Source: RPQJ01 sp963777725
GTDB taxonomy: Bacteria; Pseudomonadota; Gammaproteobacteria; Steroidobacterales; Steroidobacteraceae
Length of the DNA: 64,000 nt
NCBI GenBank assembly: GCA_963777725.1
Contig: CAVZRR010000014.1
Location: 248,001 to 312,000, forward strand
Reading direction: 5' to 3'
Position 1 is the stretch's first letter; every line of letters begins with the position of its first letter. The translations under genes and the position numbers were made by a program. The notes below the pieces were generated by a model. The model made no database searches. It saw nothing but the letters and a program-made list of their open reading frames with translations, and was not told the origin of the DNA. Positions 24,501 to 33,332 of the stretch are shown piece after piece.

Positions 24501-26521
24501 TCCGGCTCCGATGCGCCGAGGCGCCGCTTGAACTCGTCTTCGTCGACGACCGTCACGCCGAACTCCTGCGCCTTGCGCAGCTTGGAGCCCGCTTCCGCAC
24601 CGGCGACCAGCAGCGTCGTCTTGCGGGACACCGAATCGGTGACGGTGGCCCCGGCCGCGCGCGCAGCGTCGCGGGCCTGGTCGCGCGTCATCGAAGCCAG
24701 CGTCCCGGTGATCACCAGCGTTTCGCCACTGAGCGGACCCGATTCGACGCTGCGGACCGGCGTGCCCTCGGTCCACGACACGCCGCGCTCCCGCAACGCC
24801 GCAAGCACCGCGCGGTTGCGCTCCTCGGCGAAGAAATCTCGCACGTGCGCAGCCACGACTGGACCCACGTCGCGCACCTGCTCGATTTCCTCGGCACTTG
24901 CGCCCGCGATCGCCTCGAGACCTCCGAAGTGGTTGGCGAGCGCCAGCGCCGTGGATTCGCCCACGTCGCGGATGCCGAGCGCGAACAGGAAGCGCGCCAG
25001 CGTCGTGCGCTTGCTGCGCTCGAGGGCCTCGACCAGGTTCGCCGCCGACTTCGCGCCCATGCGCTCGAGACCGGCCAGCTCGTCGGCCGTCAGTGAGTAC
25101 AGGTCGGCCGGCGTCTCGACCCGACCCGCATCGACGAGTTGCTCGACGAGCTTGTCGCCCAGCCCCTCGATGTCCATCGCGCGCCGCGACGCGAAGTGCC
25201 GCAGCGCCTCGCGCCTTTGCGCGCGGCACACGAGCCCGCCGGAGCAGCGCGCGACCGCCTCTCCCTCGGCGCGCGTCACGTGCGAACCGCAGACCGGGCA
25301 GCGCGCCGGCAACACGACGCTGCGCGCGTCCGGCGGGCGCAGGTCGGGAATGACACGGACCACTTCCGGGATCACGTCGCCCGCGCGACGCACGACGACC
25401 GTGTCGCCGATCCGGACGTCCTTGCGCGCGAGCTCGTCCATGTTGTGCAGCGTAACGTTGCTGACCGTGACGCCGCCCACGAACACCGGCTCGAGGCGCG
25501 CGACCGGCGTCAGCGCGCCGGTACGTCCGACCTGGAACTCGACGTCCCTGACGACCGTCGTCTCCTCCTGCGCAGGGAACTTGTGCGCGACCGCCCAGCG
25601 CGGCGCGCGCGAGACGAACCCGAGGTCGCGCTGCCAGTCGAGACGGTCCACCTTGTAGACGACGCCATCGATCTCGTAGCCGAGCGCATTGCGCCGCCGC
25701 CCCATGGCCTGGTAGTACTCGATGCAGCCCATCACACCCGCGACCACCGTGATCGCCGGGCAGGTCCGCAAGCCCAGCTCGCGCAACGCACCCAGCAGTT
25801 CGCTGTGCCGGCGCGGCATCGCCCAGCCTGCGGTCGCACCGACGCCGTAGAAGAACACGTCGAGCGCCCGGCGCTCCGTCACCTTAGGGTCGAGCTGGCG
25901 CAGGCTGCCCGCAGCCGCATTGCGCGGATTGACGAAGGTCTTCTCGCCATTCTCGGCCGCCCGCCGGTTGAGTTGCTCGAAGGCGCGGCGCGACATGAAG
26001 ACTTCGCCGCGCACCTCGAGCAGCGGCGGCGCGTCGCCGCGCAGCGTGAGCGGCACGGAGCGGATCGTGCGCACGTTCGCGGTGACGTCCTCGCCCTTGG
26101 TCCCGTCGCCGCGGGTCGCCGCCTGCGTCAGCCGCCCGGACTCGTAACGCAGGCTGATGGCCAGGCCATCGAGCTTCGGCTCCGCCGAATAGTCGACCGC
26201 GTCGGTGTCCAGCCGCTCGCGGACACGCCGGTCGAAATCGAGGACGTCCTGCTCGCTGAACGCATTCTCGAGCGAGAGCATCGGCACCGCGTGCACGACC
26301 TCACCGAAAGTGCCGGAGGCTGCGCCGCCGACGCGCTGCGTGGGCGAATCGGGCGTGACCAGCTCGGGATGCGCCGTCTCGAGCTCGCGAAGTTCGCCGA
26401 GCAGCGCGTCGTAGCGCGCGTCGGAGATCTCCGGATCGTCGAGCACGTAATAGCGGTGATCGTGCCGCCGGACCTGCTCGCGCAGCTCTTTGATGCGTCC
26501 TGCGGCGTCGCGGGCAGCCAT
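24497..26521 (-). CDS. ligA: NAD-dependent DNA ligase LigA
   Basis: Essential ligase that seals nicks during replication and repair, using NAD. Domain Ia comes first (YYVLDDPEISDARYDALL). The adenylated Lys is near residue 116 in SAEPKLDGLAISL. The OB domain and a Cys4 zinc finger follow (CPVCGSHVTRAEGEAVARC, then GLVCRAQRREALRHF), then HhH motifs and a C-terminal BRCT domain (GETLVITGTLASMTRDQA). At 674 residues it is full length. It is downstream of zipA by 12 bp, the usual smc-zipA-ligA order. Confidence 0.97.
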   Translation of the reverse strand: MAARDAAGRIKELREQVRRHDHRYYVLDDPEISDARYDALLGELRELETAHPELVTPDSPTQRVGGAASGTFGEVVHAVPMLSLENAFSEQDVLDFDRRVRERLDTDAVDYSAEPKLDGLAISLRYESGRLTQAATRGDGTKGEDVTANVRTIRSVPLTLRGDAPPLLEVRGEVFMSRRAFEQLNRRAAENGEKTFVNPRNAAAGSLRQLDPKVTERRALDVFFYGVGATAGWAMPRRHSELLGALRELGLRTCPAITVVAGVMGCIEYYQAMGRRRNALGYEIDGVVYKVDRLDWQRDLGFVSRAPRWAVAHKFPAQEETTVVRDVEFQVGRTGALTPVARLEPVFVGGVTVSNVTLHNMDELARKDVRIGDTVVVRRAGDVIPEVVRVIPDLRPPDARSVVLPARCPVCGSHVTRAEGEAVARCSGGLVCRAQRREALRHFASRRAMDIEGLGDKLVEQLVDAGRVETPADLYSLTADELAGLERMGAKSAANLVEALERSKRTTLARFLFALGIRDVGESTALALANHFGGLEAIAGASAEEIEQVRDVGPVVAAHVRDFFAEERNRAVLAALRERGVSWTEGTPVRSVESGPLSGETLVITGTLASMTRDQARDAARAAGATVTDSVSRKTTLLVAGAEAGSKLRKAQEFGVTVVDEDEFKRRLGASEPE

Positions 26522-26533
26522 CGATCGGCTGCG

Positions 26534-27344
26534 TCAGTGGCCGGGCGGGTGCGCCGCGCGGCTGCGCTCGAACTCGGCGACCTCTTCGCGCAGCTGGCCG
26601 ATGCGCTGCAGGCTGAGCTGCGCGCCGCGGTCGTCCTGCAGGACCCCGCCGAGCCGCTCCGCCAGCAGCCGCGCGGCGCCGATCAGCTCGTCGAGCGCGT
26701 GCTGCGACGGCAGCGGTCCCGGCAGCACCGTGAACATCGCCACGCCGCGATAGTCGATGCCGCCCATGGCGTCCGGGTCGAACGTGCCCGGCTCCCGCAG
26801 GCTGGCGAGGCTGCAGAGCGGCCGGCCGGAGGCGTCGAAGCGATGGAAGATGTCGTAGCGCCCGAATTCGAAGCCCTCGGCGACGATCGCCTCGCGCAAC
26901 AGGCTGCCCGCGAACATCGATGGCGGCGGCGCGGCGACGCGGATCGCGACGATCTTCTGTGGTGGCGCGGGCTTGCGTTCCTCGGCCGGCGGCGCGGCAG
27001 CACGCGGCGGCTCCGGTGCTGCGACTTCCACCGCCGCCTCGAATCGTGGCTCGCGCCGCGGCGGTGCCGCTTCGTGTCGCGCTGCGGGGCTCGTCCGCTT
27101 CGATCTCGAGCGCCGGCAGCTCATCGATCTCGTCCACCGCCTCGACCTCGTCCCAGACGGAGGGCTCGACGCGGGCTGCAGGCGGGGTCACGGTCGTTAC
27201 GGACGGCGCGCGCAGCGGCTCGACGCGCGTCACTCGATCAGGCTCGGGCGCAGCGGAGCGCTTGCGAGCCCGGACACCCCAGGCATACAGCCCGGCGATC
27301 AACGCGAGGCCGGCGACGAGCAGGATCCAGCGCAGTTCCGCCAT
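26534..27344 (-). CDS. zipA: ZipA cell division protein, apparently frameshifted in the linker
   Basis: ZipA anchors FtsZ to the inner membrane. The N-terminal membrane helix (LRWILLVAGLALIAGLYAWG) and acidic linker to DELPALEIEADEP are read from ATG 27344. The C-terminal FtsZ-binding domain (SLLREAIVAEGFEFGRYDIF through GGIDYRGVAMFTVLPGPLP) lies in another frame and ends at 26534. Removing one G from GGGG at 27086-27089 on the plus strand joins them as DEPAARHEAAPP. Because zipA is normally essential in gammaproteobacteria, a base-calling insertion is more likely than real loss. It lies 8 bp after smc. Confidence 0.85.
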
Positions 27345-27351
27345 GGCGCGC

Positions 27352-30300
27352 TCAGACGGCTGCCAGCCGTACGGCCTCGTCGACGTCCACTGCGACGAGG
27401 CGCGACACGCCGGGCTCGTTCATCGTCACGCCGAGCAGCTGGTTGGCCATCTCCATCGTGGACTTGTTGTGGGTCACGAACACGAACTGCACCCGGCTCG
27501 ACATCTCGCGGACGATCTCGCAGAAGCGGCCGACGTTGTTCTCGTCGAGCGGCGCGTCCACCTCGTCGAGCAGGCAGAACGGGGCCGGATTGAGTTCGAA
27601 GATCGAGAACACGAGCGCGACGGCGGTCAGCGCCTTCTCGCCGCCCGACAGCTGGCTGATGGAGCTGTTCCGCTTGCCCGGTGGCCGCGCCATGATCGCG
27701 ACCCCGGACTCGAGGACGTCGTCGCCGGTAAGCTCGAGGTAGGCGTGCCCACCGCCGAACAGCCGCGGGAACTTGTCCTTGAGCCCCGCGTTGACGCGGT
27801 CGAAGGTATCCTGGAAGCGGCTGCGCGTTTCGCGATCGATCTTGCGGATCGCGTCTTCGAGCGTCGTCAGCGCGTCCGTGAGGTCGGTGAACTGGCGGTC
27901 GAGGTATTCCTTGCGCTCGGACTGCTCGCGGAACTCGTCGATCGCAGCGAGGTTGACCTGCCCGAGCCGCTCGATCTTCTCGGAGGTCTCTGCCAGTCGC
28001 TGCTCCCAGCCAACGACGTCCGCCTCCGGCACCAGCGCCGCGACCACGTCGGTGAGTTCAAGCCGCGTCGCAGTGAACTGCTCCAGCAGCGTTTCGCGGC
28101 GCACTTTGAGCTCCTGCACCGAGAACTTGACGTTCTCGAGCAGGTCGCGCGCGTCCTGCACGGCGGTTTCCGCCCGGGCGCGCTGCTCGTCGAGCTCACG
28201 CAGGCTGGCATCGAGCGCTTCCATGCCGCGCCGCGCCGTGGCGAGTTCGTCCTCGACGGCGACCCGCACCTGCAGCGCCTGCTGCAGCGCGGTGGCGAGC
28301 CGCGACTCGGCTTCCTCCGCCGCCACGAGTTGCGACTCGAGGTCGCCGCGCCGCGCCGCGAAGTGCGTCATCTGGCCATCGAGGCGTGCCAGGCTCGCGA
28401 GCAGGGATTGGTGGCCCGTGCGACGCGACTCGACGCGAATCGCGGCTTCGCTCGCGGCATTGCGCGCACCGTCCGCCCGCTGCCGCGCGTCCGTCAGCGC
28501 CTGTCGCAGCACGTCCCGTTCGGATTCGAGCGCGCGACGCTGCTCCTCGAGATCGGCCATGCGGCCCACGGCCTCCTCGAGTCGCGCGCGCGCGGAGCGG
28601 TTGCCCGCGTTGGCCACCTCGAGCGCGCCCTCGAGCTCGGCGAGCTCTGCCGCGAGCTGCTGCATGCGTGCATTGCGCTGCTCGGCGCGAGCCCGCAGCC
28701 CGTCGAGCTGCGAGCGCAGGTTCATGTGTGCCGCACCGCTGCGCGACAACTGGCCCTGGCCGTCGGCGATGTGGTCCTCGGTCTCGCGGACCCGGCCCCG
28801 CACGCCCTCGAGCTCTTCGTCGAGCGCGCGACAACGCGCCTGCAGCCCGTCGAGCTCCGACCGCTGGCGGCGCAGGTCCTGCTCGCGCTCGATGACGCCC
28901 TCGTGGGCGTCGCGATCGCGGCTGACGCGCAACCAGTCCGGGCCGATCCAGAGGCCGTCCCTGGTGATCACCGATTGTCCGGCGCGCAATTGCGGCCGCA
29001 CCGCCAGCGCTTCGGCCAGCGTGTCCGTTGCGACGACGCCTTCAAACAGCGCGTCGAGCCCGGCCGGCCCCTGTACGCGCGCGCGCAGGCTGCCGCTCAC
29101 GTGCCCGCTGCCAGCCGGGCCCTGGGCGCCGGCAAAGAAAGTCACCGTGCCCGCCGAGAGACTCTCGAGCATCCCCGCCACGTCGTCGAGCGAGTCGATG
29201 CAGACGGCCTCGAGATACGAGCCGAGCACGGTTTCGACCGCGCGCTCCCAGCCGGCATCCACTGACAGCTGGCGCGCGAGGCGCGGGCGTTCGTCGAGGC
29301 CGCGCGACTTGAGCCAGTCGACGACCTTGCCCTGGCTCTGGCCGAGCGCAGCGCGCTGCAGCGCCTCGAGCGACACGATGCGTCCCTCGACGTCCTGCAG
29401 CTCCCGCCGGGCGAGCCGCGAGGCTTCGGCGAGTTCCCGCTCGCGACCGCGCTCGGATTGCAGCGATGCGACGAATTCCGTCATGCGCGCCCGCACGGCC
29501 TCGAGCGCCGCAAGGGCCTCGGTCTCCGAGCGTTCGATGTCGCCGAGCGTCGCGGCGACGTCGGCTGCGGCAAGGTTGCCGTGTTCCTGCGTCGCGCGCT
29601 CGCGCTGCGCGATCAGCCGGCGCAGCTGGTTGTCCATTTCCTCGAGACGCGCCCGCTCGGCTTCCGCTGCGGACGACGCGCCACGCAGCGACTGGTTGAA
29701 TCCCTCCCAGCGCTCCTGCCACTCGTGCATCGCGGACTCTGCCGCCGCGAGCTCGACGGCCGCGGCCTCCTCGGCCGCCCGCGCCGACTCGAGGCCGGGC
29801 TCGAGCTCCGCGAGCGCGGCCTGCAGTTCGGCCGCCTGCGCCGCGTCACGCACCCGGTGGGCCTCGGCTTCCTGCAGGCCCTGGCCGACCTGCTCGAGTT
29901 CCTGTCGCTGGCGGCTGCGCATCTCGCGCGAGTGCTCGATCGCCTGCTCGTTGCGCGAGATCTCCGCGCCCACCTGGTAGTAGCGGCCCTGCACTTCGGA
30001 GAGCACCTCGGCCCGCGCGTCGTGCTCGTGCCGCGCGCGCTCGATCGCCGCCTCGTGCGAGCGTTGCTCGGCGAGCGCAGCCTGCAGAGCGAGGTCGCGC
30101 TCGTTCAGGATCGCCTGGCGCGCGCCGGCCTCGCTTTCGACCTCGCGCAACCTGAGCGCAAGCAGTTCGGCCTGCAGCTGTCGCTCGTCCTGCTTCAGCG
30201 CCTGGTAACGCCGTGCGGTGGCGGCCTGCCGCTGCAGGTGGCGCAGTTGCTTCTCGACCTCGTCGCGCAGGTCGGAGAGCCGTGCGAGGTTCTCGCGGGT

Positions 30301-30858
30301 GTGCGCAATGCGGGTCTCGGTCTCGCGGCGGCGCTCCTTGTAACGGGAGATGCCGGCCGCCTCCTCGAGGAACGCGCGCATCTCGTCGGCCTTGGCCTCG
30401 ATCACGCGCGAGATCATGTTCTGCTCGATGATCGCGTAACTGCGCGAGCCGAGGCCGGTGCCCAGGAACAGCTGCGTGATGTCCTTGCGCCGGCAGCGGA
30501 CGCCGTTCAGGAAATACGACGACGAGCCGTCGCGCGAGACGACGCGCTTCAGCGAGACTTCCGCGTAGCTCGCGTACTCGCCGCCGAGCTTGCCGTCGGA
30601 GTTGTCGAACACCAGCTCGACCGACGCGTGGCCCACGGGCTTGCGCGAGCCCGAGCCGTTGAAGATGACGTCCGCCATCGATTCGCCGCGCAGGTGCTTC
30701 GCGGAGATCTCGCCCATGACCCAGCGCACGGCGTCGATGATGTTCGACTTGCCGCAGCCATTGGGGCCGACCACGCCGACCAGGTTGCTCGGGAAATTGA
30801 CGCCGGTCGGATCCACGAAGGACTTGAATCCGGCCAGCTTGATCTTGGTCAGGCGCAT
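27352..30858 (-). CDS. smc: Chromosome segregation ATPase SMC
   Basis: Structural maintenance of chromosomes protein, 1168 residues, which organises DNA with ScpA/ScpB. The N-terminal head has Walker A GPNGCGKSNIIDAVRWVMG (about 32-50). A long coiled coil reaches the hinge at about 510-640 (GWERAVETVLGSYLEAVCID...). A second coiled coil leads to the C-terminal head with LSGGEKALTAVALVFSIF and Walker B FCLLDEVDAPLD. The SMC-type protein instead of MukB fits this gammaproteobacterial branch. It is first in the smc-zipA-ligA unit and divergent from dksA across about 190 bp. Confidence 0.97.
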   Translation of the reverse strand: MRLTKIKLAGFKSFVDPTGVNFPSNLVGVVGPNGCGKSNIIDAVRWVMGEISAKHLRGESMADVIFNGSGSRKPVGHASVELVFDNSDGKLGGEYASYAEVSLKRVVSRDGSSSYFLNGVRCRRKDITQLFLGTGLGSRSYAIIEQNMISRVIEAKADEMRAFLEEAAGISRYKERRRETETRIAHTRENLARLSDLRDEVEKQLRHLQRQAATARRYQALKQDERQLQAELLALRLREVESEAGARQAILNERDLALQAALAEQRSHEAAIERARHEHDARAEVLSEVQGRYYQVGAEISRNEQAIEHSREMRSRQRQELEQVGQGLQEAEAHRVRDAAQAAELQAALAELEPGLESARAAEEAAAVELAAAESAMHEWQERWEGFNQSLRGASSAAEAERARLEEMDNQLRRLIAQRERATQEHGNLAAADVAATLGDIERSETEALAALEAVRARMTEFVASLQSERGRERELAEASRLARRELQDVEGRIVSLEALQRAALGQSQGKVVDWLKSRGLDERPRLARQLSVDAGWERAVETVLGSYLEAVCIDSLDDVAGMLESLSAGTVTFFAGAQGPAGSGHVSGSLRARVQGPAGLDALFEGVVATDTLAEALAVRPQLRAGQSVITRDGLWIGPDWLRVSRDRDAHEGVIEREQDLRRQRSELDGLQARCRALDEELEGVRGRVRETEDHIADGQGQLSRSGAAHMNLRSQLDGLRARAEQRNARMQQLAAELAELEGALEVANAGNRSARARLEEAVGRMADLEEQRRALESERDVLRQALTDARQRADGARNAASEAAIRVESRRTGHQSLLASLARLDGQMTHFAARRGDLESQLVAAEEAESRLATALQQALQVRVAVEDELATARRGMEALDASLRELDEQRARAETAVQDARDLLENVKFSVQELKVRRETLLEQFTATRLELTDVVAALVPEADVVGWEQRLAETSEKIERLGQVNLAAIDEFREQSERKEYLDRQFTDLTDALTTLEDAIRKIDRETRSRFQDTFDRVNAGLKDKFPRLFGGGHAYLELTGDDVLESGVAIMARPPGKRNSSISQLSGGEKALTAVALVFSIFELNPAPFCLLDEVDAPLDENNVGRFCEIVREMSSRVQFVFVTHNKSTMEMANQLLGVTMNEPGVSRLVAVDVDEAVRLAAV

Positions 30859-30987
30859 CGGTCACCCAGGCTGGGAGGCGGGGGGAGAAAGCGGGGAGTT
30901 TAAAAGAAAGTGACGTCCCTCACAGCATCGTAATCCGGGCCCGGCGCCCCGCTTTTCCCGGAGCCGGGCCGGACCGGGCCGAACAGG

Positions 30988-31015
30988 TGGACCCGTGGCG
31001 CTCGGTCTGTATAAT
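30988..31015 (+). promoter_or_regulatory. Candidate sigma-70 promoter for dksA
   Basis: A perfect TATAAT is at 31010-31015. TGGACC at 30988-30993 matches four of six bases of the -35 consensus, with a 16-bp spacer. Transcription would begin near 31022, about 27 bp before the dksA ATG, which is preceded by CGGAG. Evidence is by pattern only. Confidence 0.55.
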
Positions 31016-31048
31016 CCCGCGTCCTTCGATGTGTCCCCGGAGTCTGCA

Positions 31049-31726
31049 ATGCCCGTGAAGAAACCGTCTACCAAGGCGACCAAGGCCAAGAAGACAGTTT
31101 CTGCGAAGGCCGCTGCCAAGCCGTCCGTCAAGGCGGCGCCGAAGGCCAAGGCGGCCGTCCGCAAGGCGGAGCCGAAAGGCGTCCGCAAGCCTGCTGCGCG
31201 CCCCACTCCCGCCGTGCCCCGCAAGCCTGCCGTCAAGCCCCAGGTCGCAGCCGATGCTGGCGATGACCAGCCGGAGATGAGCGCCAGCCTGCTCTCCGGG
31301 CCGCGCAATGTTCAGCCGTACGTCTCGCGCAAGGGCGAGGAGTACATGAACAAGGAGCAGCTGGAGCACTTCCGGACGATCCTCTCGGTCTGGAAGAACG
31401 ACCTGATGCAGGAAGTCGACCGCACGATGCTGCACATGAAGGACGAGGCGGCCAACTTCCCCGACCCGAACGACCGGGCCACGCAAGAATCGGAATTCAG
31501 CCTCGAACTGCGCACGCGGGACCGCGAGCGCAAGCTGATCCGCAAGATCGACGAGGCCCTGAAGCGGATCGAGGACGGCTCCTACGGTTATTGCCTGGAA
31601 ACGGGCGAGCCGATCGGCGTGAAGCGCCTCGAAGCGCGGCCGGTCGCCACCCTGAGCGTCGAGGCGCAGGAACGGCGTGAGCGACGCGAGAAGCAGTTCG
31701 GCGACCGCGACGACTGGTACCGCTGA
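31049..31726 (+). CDS. dksA: DksA-type RNA polymerase-binding regulator lacking most zinc cysteines, long basic N-terminal extension
   Basis: DksA binds the RNA polymerase secondary channel and works with ppGpp. The C-terminal ~135 residues match DksA: EEYMNKEQLEHFRTIL, the coiled-coil tip FPDPNDRATQESEFSLELR with the key Asp and Ala, and RRLEARP-like VKRLEARP. Of the four zinc-finger Cys, only one remains (SYGYCLETGE); the others are Thr, Ser and Ala, as in Cys-poor DksA forms. Residues 1-75 are a Lys/Ala/Pro-rich extension, similar to histone H1 tails. ATG 31049 has a good Shine-Dalgarno sequence; the frame stays open to 30995 but with no better start. gluQ follows, overlapping by 50 bp. 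Confidence 0.92.
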   Translation: MPVKKPSTKATKAKKTVSAKAAAKPSVKAAPKAKAAVRKAEPKGVRKPAARPTPAVPRKPAVKPQVAADAGDDQPEMSASLLSGPRNVQPYVSRKGEEYMNKEQLEHFRTILSVWKNDLMQEVDRTMLHMKDEAANFPDPNDRATQESEFSLELRTRDRERKLIRKIDEALKRIEDGSYGYCLETGEPIGVKRLEARPVATLSVEAQERRERREKQFGDRDDWYR

Positions 31727-32675
31727 TCCCGTCCGCCCTTATCGCGGGCGTTTCGCTCCCTCACCGAGCGGTCCGCTGCATTTTGGCTCACTGATCGCTG
31801 CCGTCGGCAGTTACCTCGAGGCGCGCACTCGCGGCGGCGAGTGGCTGGTGCGGATCGAGGACTTGGACCCGCCTCGCGAGCGGCCCGGGGCCGCCGATGC
31901 GATCCTGGCCACGCTCGAGCAACTGGACCTGCGGTGGGATGGTCCGATCCTGCGGCAGAGCACGCGAGGCGACGCCTACCAGGCGGCCTTGGACCGGCTC
32001 GCGGCGGCCGGACAGACCTTTCGCTGCGCCTGTTCCCGGGCCCAGTTGACCGCGTTGCCGCAGAACCTGCGCAGGGATCCCGGTGATGAGCTGTTTCACC
32101 CTCGGGGCTGCGCACTGTCGCCGGCCGCTGCCGGAACGAGCACCGCCTGTCGTTTCCGGACCCCGGACCGCGATGTCGAGTTCATGGACCGAGTCCAAGG
32201 TTGGCAATGTGCGAACGTGGCCCGGACGGTCGGAGATTTCGTGCTGCGGCGACGCGACGGCTGGTATGCGTACCAGCTCGCCGTGGTCGTCGATGACGCG
32301 GCGCAGGGCGTCACCGACGTGGTGCGAGGCGCCGACCTGCTCGGCAGCACATCGCGGCAGATCCTGCTCCAGGAAGCACTCGGGCTGCCGCGGTTGACAT
32401 ACATGCATCTACCACTTGCCGTGGACGAATCGGGCCTTAAGCTCTCCAAGTCGGACGATGCGCCTGCTCTGTCGCGGGAGCGGCCCGCAGCGCAGTTGGT
32501 CGCGGTCCTGGAGTTCCTGCGGCAGGGGCCGCCGGTGGAGCTCGAGGGCTCATCGCCTGGCGAGGTTTTGCAGTGGGCCATCGCGAACTGGCGGCCGGAA
32601 CTTTTCTCGGGAATGACTCGAGGCGCAGCGAGCGGCGCCTCGGTGCAGCAAGCAACACAGGAAGATCGCCAATGA
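31677..32675 (+). CDS. gluQ: Glutamyl-Q tRNA(Asp) synthetase
   Basis: Paralogue of the glutamyl-tRNA synthetase catalytic core that attaches glutamate to queuosine 34 of tRNA-Asp. It has the HIGH-like region APSPSGPLHFGSL, DLDPPRERPGAADAIL, zinc ligands near CACSRAQ and the KLSKS signature. The anticodon-binding domain is absent, as expected for GluQ (332 residues). The GTG start at 31677 lies inside dksA; no nearer start codon exists before the conserved core. The dksA-gluQ linkage is classic. queC and queE for queuosine synthesis are also in this window. Confidence 0.93.
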   Translation: MSDARSSSATATTGTADPVRPYRGRFAPSPSGPLHFGSLIAAVGSYLEARTRGGEWLVRIEDLDPPRERPGAADAILATLEQLDLRWDGPILRQSTRGDAYQAALDRLAAAGQTFRCACSRAQLTALPQNLRRDPGDELFHPRGCALSPAAAGTSTACRFRTPDRDVEFMDRVQGWQCANVARTVGDFVLRRRDGWYAYQLAVVVDDAAQGVTDVVRGADLLGSTSRQILLQEALGLPRLTYMHLPLAVDESGLKLSKSDDAPALSRERPAAQLVAVLEFLRQGPPVELEGSSPGEVLQWAIANWRPELFSGMTRGAASGASVQQATQEDRQ

Positions 32676-33202
32676 CCGCAAAGACCAAGACCACGCGCGC
32701 GAAGCGAACCCCGGCTGCCGGCGAAGCCGCCAAGAGCGGCCCGCGCGTGATCCGCAAGTATCCGAACCGGCGTCTCTACGACACGGTCGAGAGCCGCTAC
32801 GTGACGCTCGCCGACGTACGGCGACTGGTGGTCGACCGGGTCGATTTCATCGTGCTGGACCGCAAGACGCAGCAAGACATCACGCGCAGCATCCTGCTGC
32901 AGGTGATCGCCGAGCAGGAAGGCGCTGGCGAGTCACTGATGAGCCGCGACTTCCTGTCGCAGGTGATCCGCAGCTACGGCAGCGGGCTGCAGGATTTCGT
33001 CGGTCGCTACCTCGACGAGAGCATCCGGCTGTTCGCGCGCGAGCAACGCGAGCTGCGCGATCGCTTCAAGAACGTCGTCGGCATCGACCCGCTCGAAACC
33101 GTCACCAACGTGGCGCAGAAGAACTACCAGCGCTGGAAGGCCGTGCAGGAAGAGGTGTTCAGCCGGCTGCCGGGGCCGTGGGGGAAAAGCGAGAAGGACT
33201 AG
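32672..33202 (+). CDS. PhaR-like polyhydroxyalkanoate synthesis regulator
   Basis: 176-residue protein with the PHB/PHA accumulation regulator DNA-binding domain: VIRKYPNRRLYDTVESRYVT near residues 26-45, followed by LADVRRLVVDRVDFIVLDRKTQQDITRSILLQ. A helical C-terminal part continues to the end. In other bacteria PhaR represses phasin genes and binds PHA granules. No pha synthesis genes are present here. It overlaps the gluQ stop by 4 bp (ATGA) with GAAG as Shine-Dalgarno. A G-rich repeat element begins at its stop codon. Confidence 0.87.
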   Translation: MTAKTKTTRAKRTPAAGEAAKSGPRVIRKYPNRRLYDTVESRYVTLADVRRLVVDRVDFIVLDRKTQQDITRSILLQVIAEQEGAGESLMSRDFLSQVIRSYGSGLQDFVGRYLDESIRLFAREQRELRDRFKNVVGIDPLETVTNVAQKNYQRWKAVQEEVFSRLPGPWGKSEKD

Positions 33203-33304
33203 GGGATGGGGGATGGGGGATGGGGGATAGGGGATAGTCAGAGGGTGCCGCCGTGCGAGCGGCAGCCACTTCTTACTATCCCCGATCCCCTATCCCCTAC
33301 CCCC
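33202..33304. repeat. Palindromic repeat element with GGGGATN heptamer arms (copy A)
   Basis: Between convergent phaR and pnp. The left arm (33202-33237) has five runs of four or five G spaced by AT or ATA. The right arm (33278-33304) is the C-rich complement. The core between them includes GGTGCCGCCGTGCGAGCGG and CAGCCACTTCTTA, with TGCCGC/GCGGCA able to pair. The same core, inverted, is at 62124-62222, and a half copy is at 47735-47774. It may end transcription on both sides and is a strong G-quadruplex candidate on the plus strand. Confidence 0.85.
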
Positions 33305-33305
33305 T

Positions 33306-33330
33306 CAGTCGCGCGCGCCGCGCGCGACTG
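33306..33330. terminator. Perfect 12-bp inverted repeat next to the pnp stop codon
   Basis: CAGTCGCGCGCG (33306-33317) and CGCGCGCGACTG (33319-33330) are perfect complements around one central base. They lie 2 bp after the pnp stop on the minus strand. No T-run follows, so it is more likely an mRNA 3'-end stabilising hairpin or Rho-assisted end than a classic terminator. Confidence 0.6.
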
Positions 33331-33332
33331 CT

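Noticed and set aside
30995..31048. Upstream extension of dksA by 18 residues
   Set aside because: It would place the TATAAT box inside the gene; ATG 31049 has a good ribosome site.
33202..33304. Heptamer tract considered as a CRISPR array
   Set aside because: Units are 7 bp with no spacers, and no cas genes are present.
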